From positions 62,001 through 126,000 of the forward strand of contig NZ_FRAP01000008.1 in NCBI RefSeq assembly GCF_900142365.1: a stretch of 64,000 nt of DNA, written 5' to 3'. The stretch's first letter is position 1. Each line of letters begins with the position of its first letter. The DNA is from Pseudonocardia thermophila. Lineage in GTDB: Bacteria > Actinomycetota > Actinomycetes > Mycobacteriales > Pseudonocardiaceae. Under the pieces are notes generated by a model. The model did no database searches. It was not told the origin of the DNA and worked only from the letters and a program-made list of their open reading frames with translations. Shown here piece by piece: positions 7,470 to 14,259 of the stretch. A program made the translations under genes and the position numbers.

Positions 7470-8533
7470 GACACAGCCGCCCGCCTGCGGTCCAGCGCGG
7501 CCAGCACCTCGTCGGCGGCGATCGCACCGACGACGCGGCCCTCGGCGTCGACCGCGACCCCCAGGCCCGACGGCGAGGAGAGCGCGGCGTCGAGTGCGCT
7601 GCGCAGCGTGCCCGAGGTGACGTCGTGCAGCGAGCCGCCGGGCACGACGTTGCCGGGCTCGGCCGGGAGTCCGCCCGGCAACCAGCCGGTGGGCCGCTGT
7701 TCGGCGTCGACGACCAGCCGCCAGCCCGGTGCGGCGGGTGCGCCCAGCTGCACCGTGGGCAGCTCCCCCAGCGGCACGTCGGCGAAGGTGAAGCCGAGGC
7801 CGCGGTAGCCGCGGTCGCGGCCGACGAACCCGTCGACGAACCCGTCGGCGGGCCGGGCGAGCAGGGTGCCCGGCTCGTCGTACTGCGCCAGCTTGCCGCC
7901 GACGCGGAACACCGCGACCTTGTCGCCCAGCTTGATCGCCTCGTCGATGTCGTGGGTGACGAAGACGATCGTCTTGCCCAGCTCCGACTGCAGTCGCAGC
8001 AGCTCGTCCTGCAGGCTCTCCCGCACCACCGGGTCGACCGCCGAGAACGGCTCGTCCATCAACAGGATCGGCGGATCGGCCGCCAGTGCCCTGGCCACGC
8101 CGACGCGCTGCTGCTGCCCGCCGGACAGCTGCGCCGGGTAGCGCTTCGCCAGCGCCGGGTCGAGCCCCACGATCTCCATCAGCGCCGCCGCCCGCGCTCT
8201 GGCCTTCGTCTTCGACCAGCCGACCAGCCGCGGGACCGTGGCGATGTTGTCGAGGATCGTGCGGTGCGGGAACAACCCGGCGTTCTGGATGACGTAGCCG
8301 ATGCCGCGCCGCAGCTGGGCCGGGTCGATCTCGGTGATGTCCCGGCCGTCGATGAGGATGCGCCCCGCCGTGGCGTCGATCATCCGGTTGATCATGCGCA
8401 GCGAGGTGGTCTTGCCGCAGCCCGACGGGCCCACGAACACGGTGACCTTGCCGGCCTCAACGACCAGATCCAGCGCGTCGACCGCGACGGTCCCGTCCGG
8501 GTACCGCTTCGTCACGCCCACGAACTCGATCAC
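7466..8533 (-). CDS. Osmolyte ABC transporter ATP-binding protein with CBS-like C-terminus (OpuCA type)
   Basis: 355 residues. The complete ABC set is present: Walker A GPSGCGKTT, Q-loop region VIQNAGLFPHRTI, signature LSGGQQQR, Walker B ILLMDEPFSAVD and switch His in FVTHDIDEA. After about residue 235 a regulatory part ends in a CBS-like segment (VAVDAEGRVVGAIAADEVLA). CBS domains in OpuCA sense ionic strength. Only one CBS motif is clear here, with a possible degenerate partner around residues 270-300. It is first in the operon, and its promoter should lie in 8534-8671, shared with the divergent lyase-like gene. Confidence 0.94.
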   Translation of the reverse strand: MIEFVGVTKRYPDGTVAVDALDLVVEAGKVTVFVGPSGCGKTTSLRMINRMIDATAGRILIDGRDITEIDPAQLRRGIGYVIQNAGLFPHRTILDNIATVPRLVGWSKTKARARAAALMEIVGLDPALAKRYPAQLSGGQQQRVGVARALAADPPILLMDEPFSAVDPVVRESLQDELLRLQSELGKTIVFVTHDIDEAIKLGDKVAVFRVGGKLAQYDEPGTLLARPADGFVDGFVGRDRGYRGLGFTFADVPLGELPTVQLGAPAAPGWRLVVDAEQRPTGWLPGGLPAEPGNVVPGGSLHDVTSGTLRSALDAALSSPSGLGVAVDAEGRVVGAIAADEVLAALDRRRAAVS

Positions 8534-8671
8534 TCCGTGCTGCCCCCCGACATCCGTCGACGACCCTCTGCCGGGTGTCGTGTGTCGGCGAGGCTAGCCC
8601 GCAGCACCGACGAGATGGGGCGTCCGTGACTGTTCCGCGACGCAACTCGCCGGTTCGGCGACAATCGCCCG

Positions 8672-10132
8672 ATGGCTACGGACGACCTCCTCGAACCCGT
8701 CGTCGTCGACGGACGGCACCTGCGGCGTACCGAGGTCGTGGCCGTCGCGCGCAACCGGCCGCCGGTCCACCTGCACCCCGCCGGCCGGGCCCGAGCAGCG
8801 GAAGCGGCCGAGCTCGGCGCCCGGCTCGCCCGGACCCGGCCCATCTACGGCCGCTCGACCGGGGTCGGCGCGAACCGGCACGAGATCGTGCCCGCCGACG
8901 ATCCCGAGCACGGCCTGCGGATCCTGCGCAGCCACGCCAGCGGCACGGGCGAGCGGGAGCCCGTGGAGCGGGTGCGGGCGATGATGCTGGTGCGGCTCAA
9001 CCAGCTGGCCGCGGGCGGATCGGGGGTCGACCCCGAGGTGCTCGACGCGCTGACCGCCGCCCTGGACTCCGGCGCTGTGCCCGCCGTGCCGCAGCTCGGC
9101 GCGATCGGCACCGGGGACCTCACCGCGCTCGCCGCGCTCGCGCTCGCGCTCTGCGGCGACCGGCCATGGCCCATCGGCGAGGCCCCGGTCGCGCGGATGA
9201 CCAGCGCCGACGCGCTGGCGTTCATCTCGTCCAACGCCGCCACGATCGGGGAGGCGGTGCTCGCGCAGGCCGATCTGGACGCGCTGCTGCGGGCGTCCGA
9301 GGTGGTGGCCGCGCTGTCGTTCGTCGCGCTGGGCGGGGCTGCGGAGGCCTACGGCTCGCCGGTGCAGAACGCGCGGGCGCACCCCGGGCAGCTGCTCGTC
9401 GCCACCCGGATGCGCCGGCTGCTCGGGTTCAGCCCCACGTCGCGGGCGGGGCGGCGGCTGCAGGATCCGTTCAGCCTGCGCGCGGTGCCGCAGGTCCACG
9501 GGGCCGCCGTGGACGCCGTGGAGCGGCTCGGGACCGTGCTCGACGTCGAGCTGAACGCGCGCGCCGAGAACCCGCTGATCGACGTGGCCACCGGCGACGC
9601 CTGGCACAACGCGAACTTCCACACCGGCTACCTGGCGCACGCGCTGGACTCCGCGCGGGCGGCCGTCTACCCGGTGGCCGAGCTGTCCGCGGCCCGGCTG
9701 GGCGACCTCGTCGACCCGGACTTCACCGGGCTCTCGGCGTTCCTCGCCGACGGGCCGCCGGGCAGCTCCGGGGTGATGGCCCTGGAGTACGTGGCGCAGG
9801 ACGGGGTGGCGACCCTGCGGCACACCACGCTGCCCGCCACGCTCGGCAGCGCCGTCATCTCCCGCGGGCTGGAGGACCACGCCAGCTACTCGACGCACGC
9901 CGCCCGGCTGGCCACGGCGTGCGTGCCCGCGCTGCGGACGGTGCTGGCGGCCGAGCTGGTGGCCGCTGTGCGGGCGATCGCGATGGCCGGCGGGCTCCCG
10001 CCCGACCACGCGCTGACCACGGCGTACGAGCAGGCACGGGCGGCGCTGGACGGCGACACGCGCGACCGGCCGCTCACGGCGGACCTCGCCGCGGCCGGCG
10101 TGCTGCTGGACGGGCTGGGCACGCGACGCTGA
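8672..10132 (+). CDS. HAL/PAL-fold protein with non-canonical MIO triad
   Basis: 486 residues, normal length for the aromatic amino acid lyase superfamily. The fold markers are clear: YGRSTGVGAN (catalytic Tyr region), PQLGAIGTGDLTAL (MIO region), LQDPFSLRAVPQVHG (the QDxxSLR motif), ENPLID, NANFHTGYLAHALD and GLEDHAS. However, the cofactor-forming Ala-Ser-Gly is replaced by Gly-Thr-Gly or is one residue short. The usual LINGT segment reads FISSN, and the Tyr of QDxYSxR is Phe. Canonical members form MIO and remove ammonia from His, Phe or Tyr; this one may not. GACAAT at 8660-8665 just before the ATG suggests a leaderless transcript. No hut genes adjoin. Confidence 0.85.
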   Translation: MATDDLLEPVVVDGRHLRRTEVVAVARNRPPVHLHPAGRARAAEAAELGARLARTRPIYGRSTGVGANRHEIVPADDPEHGLRILRSHASGTGEREPVERVRAMMLVRLNQLAAGGSGVDPEVLDALTAALDSGAVPAVPQLGAIGTGDLTALAALALALCGDRPWPIGEAPVARMTSADALAFISSNAATIGEAVLAQADLDALLRASEVVAALSFVALGGAAEAYGSPVQNARAHPGQLLVATRMRRLLGFSPTSRAGRRLQDPFSLRAVPQVHGAAVDAVERLGTVLDVELNARAENPLIDVATGDAWHNANFHTGYLAHALDSARAAVYPVAELSAARLGDLVDPDFTGLSAFLADGPPGSSGVMALEYVAQDGVATLRHTTLPATLGSAVISRGLEDHASYSTHAARLATACVPALRTVLAAELVAAVRAIAMAGGLPPDHALTTAYEQARAALDGDTRDRPLTADLAAAGVLLDGLGTRR

Positions 10133-10186
10133 CGGTCCGCACCCAGGCCGGTGCCACGACCCGGCGGGCGACCGTCATGCCGGGGA

Positions 10187-10203
10187 GACCACCCGGGGTG
10201 GTC
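10187..10203 (+). terminator. Terminator-like hairpin after the lyase-like gene
   Basis: Perfect 7-bp arms GACCACC and GGTGGTC with a 3-nt loop, 55 bp past the stop. No T-run follows, as is common in high-GC actinobacteria. Confidence 0.4.
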
Positions 10204-10354
10204 AGCTCGCCACCGGGGCTTCGACCACCGAGATGGGATCCGTTACGGGGTGGTCGGTCTCTGCGCACGGGCCGCTGACGTGCGGTGCGAGCGGTCCCGG
10301 GCCGGCGCCCACGCAGGTGGCGGGCCGTAGTCGTGGCGCACGGAGCGCGTCGAG

Positions 10355-10549
10355 GTGACGGTCGCCCCGGGCACCGCCCGGTGGTTGCCGGCCTGTGCTC
10401 GAGCGCGTGGCGGGTCGATGGCCGAGGCCGCGGCTGCCCAGCTGCGCGAGTTCGCTCTGGTCGAGTCGGTGCGCCAGGGCGCTGCGTCCGTCACCGAGCA
10501 GTCCTTCGCCGTCGCCGAGGCCGAGCGCGCCGCCGCCCTCACCGCCTGA
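10355..10549 (+). CDS. Doubtful small hypothetical protein
   Basis: 64 codons from a GTG. The second half from an internal ATG (MAEAAAAQLREFALVESVRQ) has strongly GC-rich third positions and an Ala/Glu-rich helical character, while the first half looks random. No Shine-Dalgarno. It lies among gene debris, so it may be the end of a decayed gene. Confidence 0.25.
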   Translation: MTVAPGTARWLPACARARGGSMAEAAAAQLREFALVESVRQGAASVTEQSFAVAEAERAAALTA

Positions 10550-10669
10550 CACGATCTCGCCGTCGCGGCGAGGTGTACGAGGTACAGCGTGTACCGGCCG
10601 GTGGTGCGAGCATCGCCACCGACGCCGCCGCACCCGCCGACCGCACCGGCAGCAGCGCCCCCCACCGAC

Positions 10670-10816
10670 GACGGCGCCGCGATCCGGGCTCACTACCTGC
10701 GGCGCTGGACGACCTGGAACCACGTGCGCGCCTCGCGCACCGCGGCGGCGCGGTCGGCCGTCGGCCTCTGGGGGGTGATCGGAAAATCGGGTGCACCGGC
10801 CCTGCAGGTGATCTAG
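10670..10816 (+). pseudogene. Probable remnant of a DUF1772/anthrone-oxygenase-like gene
   Basis: The frame contains IRAHYLRRWTTWNHVRASRT, which resembles the conserved C-terminal YLRRWTRWNHVR segment of DUF1772 membrane proteins. The N-terminal part and most membrane segments are absent, and the upstream sequence in this frame is Pro/Ala-rich filler. It is read as a broken copy, by eye only. Confidence 0.35.
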
Positions 10817-10832
10817 CGTCGCCGCTGTGTTC

Positions 10833-10853
10833 ATGAACTTCCGACGCCGCTGA
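10833..10853 (+). CDS. Six-codon leader ORF (MNFRRR)
   Basis: ATG to TGA encoding Met-Asn-Phe-Arg-Arg-Arg, placed about 16 nt after a TAGCGT that could be a -10. Two strong hairpins follow, then the THUMP methyltransferase gene. The arrangement resembles attenuation leaders, but translation is not shown. Confidence 0.3.
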   Translation: MNFRRR

Positions 10854-10855
10854 CC

Positions 10856-10889
10856 CGCCGGCGGCCCCAGGGCTACCCCGCCGCCGGCG
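10856..10889 (+). promoter_or_regulatory. Leader hairpin 1 (9-bp perfect stem)
   Basis: Arms CGCCGGCGG (10856-10864) and CCGCCGGCG (10881-10889), all G/C, with a 16-nt loop. It begins 3 nt after the leader ORF stop. Confidence 0.45.
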
Positions 10890-10893
10890 ATGC

Positions 10894-10914
10894 GGGACGG
10901 CGCAGCGCCGTCCC
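10894..10914 (+). promoter_or_regulatory. Leader hairpin 2 (9-bp stem, 3-nt loop)
   Basis: Arms GGGACGGCG (10894-10902) and CGCCGTCCC (10906-10914) around CAG. This is a very stable element without a T-run, 90 nt upstream of the chosen methyltransferase start. It could be a terminator, attenuator or pause site. Confidence 0.5.
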
Positions 10915-11003
10915 GGGTCGCGACGTGGGGATGGTGGACTCGTGCCACGCGCAGCTTCGCGCGTCGGCCCCGCCGCTGCGCGTCCCGGTCGTGCCGTCGT
11001 CCG

Positions 11004-12032
11004 GTGACGGCGGCGCGCCTGGTGGCGCGGTGCGTGCGGGGCATCGAGGAACTCCTGGCCGACGAGGTCAGCCGGCTCGGCACCGTGAGGACGGTGGGGC
11101 ACCGCGAGGTGCGCTTCACCGCCCGTCCCGGGCCGGCCGTGCTGGGTCTCACCACGGCCGACGACGTGTTCGTGATCGCGTCCGAGGTGGGCGGGATCGG
11201 CCGCGCGCGAGCCGACCTGCAGCGGCTGAGGTGTGCAGTGGCCGCCGCCGACCTCGACCGCGTGCTGCGGGTGCGGGACCGCTGCGGCGGCCCGCCCGGC
11301 GCACGGACGCTCGACGTGTCGGCGTCGGTGCTCGGCAGGCGCGCCTTCAACCGCTACGACTTGGAGGACGCCGCGGGCGAGGTGCTCGCCCGGCGGCTCG
11401 GGCTGCCCTACCGCTCGCGGCGGGCGGGCGGCCGACCGCCGGTGGGGGGCCTGAGCTGGCGGGTCACCGTGGTCGACGACCGCGCGACGCTCGCGCTGCG
11501 CGTCCCGGCCCGGCCCCTGCACCGCAGGCCGTACAAGCAAGCGTCTGTGCCGGGCACCCTGCACCCGCCGCTCGCCGCGGCGATGCTGCGGCTCGCGGGC
11601 GTCGGCGCCGGACAGCTGCTGCTCGACCCGTGCTGCGGCGCGGGCACCCTGCCGATCGAGGCGGCGGGCCGCGGCGCCGACGCGATCGGGTGCGACGCCG
11701 CCCCGGCCGCGGTGGCCGCCGCGGTCTCGAACGGGCGCGGGACGGGCGTGGCCTGGGCGGTGGCCGACGCCGGTGCGCTGCCGCTCCGGGACGGGAGCGT
11801 GGACCGGATCGCGGTGAACCCGCCGTGGGCGCGCCAGGTCGCGCCGCGCGGGCGGCTCGCGGCTGCGCCCGACGCGCTGTGGCGGGAGGCCCGCCGCGTG
11901 CTGGCGCCCGGCGGGCGGATCGTCGCCCTGCTGCCCGACCCGCGCCCGCCCGCAGGGCTGGAGGTCCAGCGCGTGCTCCCGGTGAGCCTGTTCGGCGCCC
12001 ACCCGGTGGTCGTGCTGCTGACCCCGCGCTGA
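11004..12032 (+). CDS. THUMP-domain class I methyltransferase (probable RNA guanine-N2 type)
   Basis: 342 residues from GTG 11004. An ATG at 10890 would add 38 Arg-rich residues encoded within hairpin 2 and was judged less likely. Residues 1-150 fit a ferredoxin-like plus THUMP module starting VTAARLVARCVRGIEELLAD. The C-terminal Rossmann domain has SAM motif I LLDPCCGAGTLPIEA and catalytic motif IV VNPPW, the N-P-P-(F/Y/W) signature of amino-methylating enzymes. This combination matches the Trm14/RlmL-type family that methylates guanine N2 in tRNA or rRNA. The target cannot be told. Its neighbours are debris on both sides, so it is probably transcribed alone behind the structured leader. Confidence 0.82.
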   Translation: MTAARLVARCVRGIEELLADEVSRLGTVRTVGHREVRFTARPGPAVLGLTTADDVFVIASEVGGIGRARADLQRLRCAVAAADLDRVLRVRDRCGGPPGARTLDVSASVLGRRAFNRYDLEDAAGEVLARRLGLPYRSRRAGGRPPVGGLSWRVTVVDDRATLALRVPARPLHRRPYKQASVPGTLHPPLAAAMLRLAGVGAGQLLLDPCCGAGTLPIEAAGRGADAIGCDAAPAAVAAAVSNGRGTGVAWAVADAGALPLRDGSVDRIAVNPPWARQVAPRGRLAAAPDALWREARRVLAPGGRIVALLPDPRPPAGLEVQRVLPVSLFGAHPVVVLLTPR

Positions 12033-12586
12033 CCTGTGCCCAGCCCACGCCTCGCACACCCCACAGCGCGACTCGCGGACACCCGCACCCGGGTGGCTGA
12101 CCTACCGGATGCCGACCCTGACGCGGCTGACCGACATCCCTGGGACGCGCTGAAGAACTGTTCCACCATCCGACACCCGCCAGGGCCGCGCGCAGCTGCG
12201 CACGGACTTTCGAGCGCCTGCTGCGCGAGGTGTTGCTGGTCCACCGCGACGCGCGCGTCGAGGTCGCGCCCGGAGGTGGCGTCTGCTGCCCTCGTCGACG
12301 CACGTGCGGTCGACCCCGCGCCGCAACTCACCAGCTGGCTCGAGCTGACGCGTCAGGCCGGCACCCGAGTGCTGGAGTCGCAGACCGGCGGATCCGGAGT
12401 GAGAGCGCTGGATGCACCGGTCAGAGCCGCTCGATGCGCACGCGCCACACCCTCGACCCCGATTCGACGTACTCCCAGTCGAACTCGCCTGAGCGGTGAG
12501 CGCCGGCGTCGGTCGGTTCGACCGCTCTCGGTGGGGCACCGGTCGAGCGACACGGAAACGTCGGGCTGACCGTTAGGCTGACCCGC
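12033..12586. other. Spacer with coding-like debris
   Basis: No intact gene is seen. Three short coding-like stretches occur in different frames: plus-strand TFERLLREVLLVHRDARVEV (about 12189-12260), plus-strand PAPQLTSWLELTRQAGTRVL (about 12317-12376), and a minus-strand C-terminus GEFDWEYVESGSRVWRVRIE ending at a stop at 12421. They look like eroded genes. No family recognised. TAGGCT at 12574-12579 is the likely -10 of the following lacI-type gene. Confidence 0.35.
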
Positions 12587-13624
12587 GTGGAGCGACGGCG
12601 TCGGGCGACGTTGAAGGACGTCGCGGCCGCGACCGGCCTGTCCACCGCGGCGGTGTCCTACGCGCTGCGCGGGTTGCACGTGCCCGTCGAGACCCAGGAG
12701 CGAGTGCGCGCCGCCGCCCGCGAGCTGGGCTACGAGGCGAACCCGATCGCGCGGGCGCTGGCCAGCGGGCGCACCGGCACGGTCGGGGTGCTCTGCGGGT
12801 CGCTGGACGACCTGTGGCAGCAGCGGCTGGTCGCCGCCCTGTCCCGGGGGCTGATGGAGCAGGACCGGTACGCGATCATCGCCGACTCCGCCGGCGATCC
12901 CGAGCGGGAGCGGACGCTCGCGATGCGGCTGCGCGACCAGCAGGTCGACGGGATGCTCGTCTCGCCGCTGGCGCCGGCGGCGGAGTTCTGGGGCGAGCTG
13001 TCGGCCGAGGTCGCCGTCGTGACGATCGGCGACGCGATGCCGGCCGCGCCGCGGGCCGGGTGCGTGCTGTTCGACAACCGGTCCGGGGTGGCGACGGCGC
13101 TGGGGCACCTGGCCGAGCTGGGGCACCGCCGGGTCGCGCTGCTGCGGCACGCCGCGATGCCGACCACGCCCGACCGGCCGGCGGACGTGTTCGCCCGCCA
13201 GTACGGCGCGCAGCTGGGGCTGGAGGTGGTCGCGGTGTCGTCGGCGGCGTCCGTCGCCGGGGCCGCGGCGGCGGCCGGGGCGGTGCTGCGAGCGGCCGAT
13301 CCGCCGACGGCGGTGTTCTGCCTGTCCGACTCGATGGCCTTCGGCTGCTACCTGGCCGCTCAGCAGCTCGGGCTCGACGTGCCCGGTGACGTCTCCGTGC
13401 TCGGCTACGACGACCACGAGACAGCGGAACTGGTCGTGCCGCCGCTCACCACGTTCTCGTGGGACACCGAGGGCATCGCCCGGGCGGCGATCGAGCAGCT
13501 GGTGGAGGCCATCGACGGCGCGGGCGAGCACCGCACCCGGATCTTCCGGCCGGAGCTGGTGGCCCGGTCGTCGACGGCCCCGGCGCGGGTTCAGACCGCG
13601 AGCGGCCGCAGCTCCTCGGTGTAG
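12587..13624 (+). CDS. LacI family transcriptional regulator
   Basis: 345 residues from GTG, with -10-like TAGGCT 7 bases upstream and no Shine-Dalgarno (probably leaderless). The N-terminal helix-turn-helix and hinge are canonical: ATLKDVAAATGLSTAAVSYA, then a hinge helix region NPIARALASGRTGTVGVLCG. The periplasmic-binding-like effector domain shows DGMLVSPLAP, CVLFDNRSGVATALGHLAEL and VPGDVSVLGYDDHE, with a final segment VPPLTTFSWDTEGIARAAIE. The effector is unknown. It is convergent with and overlaps by 34 bp the cysteine-dioxygenase-like gene. Three LacI-type boxes upstream of that gene make it the likely target. Confidence 0.93.
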   Translation: MERRRRATLKDVAAATGLSTAAVSYALRGLHVPVETQERVRAAARELGYEANPIARALASGRTGTVGVLCGSLDDLWQQRLVAALSRGLMEQDRYAIIADSAGDPERERTLAMRLRDQQVDGMLVSPLAPAAEFWGELSAEVAVVTIGDAMPAAPRAGCVLFDNRSGVATALGHLAELGHRRVALLRHAAMPTTPDRPADVFARQYGAQLGLEVVAVSSAASVAGAAAAAGAVLRAADPPTAVFCLSDSMAFGCYLAAQQLGLDVPGDVSVLGYDDHETAELVVPPLTTFSWDTEGIARAAIEQLVEAIDGAGEHRTRIFRPELVARSSTAPARVQTASGRSSSV

Positions 13625-14052
13625 CTCACCTCGATCCGCCGCAGCACGCCGTCGTCGTCGACCGTGTACTGGCCCATGACGTCGAGCGGCGGCGAATAGG
13701 CATGGATGGAGACGGCGCCGTCGACGACGCCGGACATGCGGTGGATGTGGTCAGGGCCGAACGTGAAGGTCTGACCCGCGCGCGCCTCGCGGGTCACGGG
13801 CTCGCCGCCGAGCCGCGGCGTCTGCTCGCGGACGACGCCGGCGACGACCCGGACCGCGCCGGACGAGTCGCCGTGGTCGTGCCAGCCGGTGTCGTCGACG
13901 GAGTTCCAGCACAGCAGCCAGACGTCCACGTCGTCGTCGCGGCGCAGGCTGGCGTAGTGGCGGCGGCCGGGGGTGAACTCGACGAGGTGCTGCCACTGCT
14001 CGGGGTGGGCCGCGAGCTCCTCCACGACGGCTCGCAGCTCGTCGACCGTCAT
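13591..14052 (-). CDS. Cysteine dioxygenase-like cupin protein
   Basis: 153 residues, ATG with GGAGGGA 3-9 bases upstream. It follows the bacterial CDO/type I pattern: an N-terminal helix MTVDELRAVVEELAAHPEQW, then cupin strands with iron ligands in TGWHDHGDSSGAV and a third His in FGPDHIHRM, and the closing SIHAYSPPLDVMGQY. Family members oxidise cysteine, 3-mercaptopropionate or related thiols to sulfinates using non-heme iron and O2. The thiol used here is not decided by these motifs. Three tandem LacI-type boxes lie directly upstream of the ribosome binding site. Confidence 0.88.
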   Translation of the reverse strand: MTVDELRAVVEELAAHPEQWQHLVEFTPGRRHYASLRRDDDVDVWLLCWNSVDDTGWHDHGDSSGAVRVVAGVVREQTPRLGGEPVTREARAGQTFTFGPDHIHRMSGVVDGAVSIHAYSPPLDVMGQYTVDDDGVLRRIEVSYTEELRPLAV

Positions 14053-14068
14053 CGTCCCTCCTTCACGT

Positions 14069-14106
14069 TTAATCGCTTCACTGATGCGGTTAAGTTAACC
14101 GCTTAA
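14069..14106. promoter_or_regulatory. Three LacI-type operator boxes at 13-bp spacing
   Basis: Boxes 14069-14080 (TTAATCGCTTCA), 14082-14093 (reverse of TTAACCGCATCA) and 14095-14106 (TTAACCGCTTAA) fit TTAAYCGCWTMA, each separated by one base and alternating in orientation. The central CG is typical of LacI-family operators. They precede the cysteine-dioxygenase-like gene, opposite the adjacent LacI-family gene. Confidence 0.65.
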
Positions 14107-14165
14107 ACAGAGCCCGGGTCAACGGGCCGAGGGTGCGATGCGCCCCACGGGACCCGGGGCCCTGC

Positions 14166-14226
14166 GTCGAGGACGACGTCGCCGTGATCACGGAGCCCTG
14201 TTGATCACGGCAGCGTCGTCCTCGAC
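14166..14226. repeat. Imperfect palindrome, family copy B
   Basis: Arms 14166-14190 and 14202-14226 match at 23 of 25 positions, with loop CGGAGCCCTGT. It lies between the cysteine-dioxygenase-like gene start and the end of the GGDEF-EAL gene. It shares outer sequence and length with copies A and C. It could also act as the GGDEF-EAL gene's terminator. Confidence 0.7.
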
Positions 14227-14259
14227 GGGCCGGAGACACCTCCGGACCCTGCGGAGCGG

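Larger units (their letters stand above)
10133..10829. other. Gene-poor spacer with degenerate fragments
   Basis: After the lyase-like gene this roughly 700-bp stretch holds a terminator-like hairpin (10187-10203), a second GACCACC...GGTGGTC pair around 10224-10257, a small doubtful frame (10355-10549) and a probable DUF1772 remnant (10670-10816). No intact gene is convincing on either strand. Confidence 0.5.

Noticed and set aside
12230..12499. An 89-codon protein gene in the spacer after the THUMP methyltransferase
   Set aside because: Only short stretches look coding, in different frames. Treated as debris rather than as a gene.
14166..14226. CRISPR repeat or attachment site
   Set aside because: The three copies are far apart, single, and not followed by spacers, integrase or tRNA genes.
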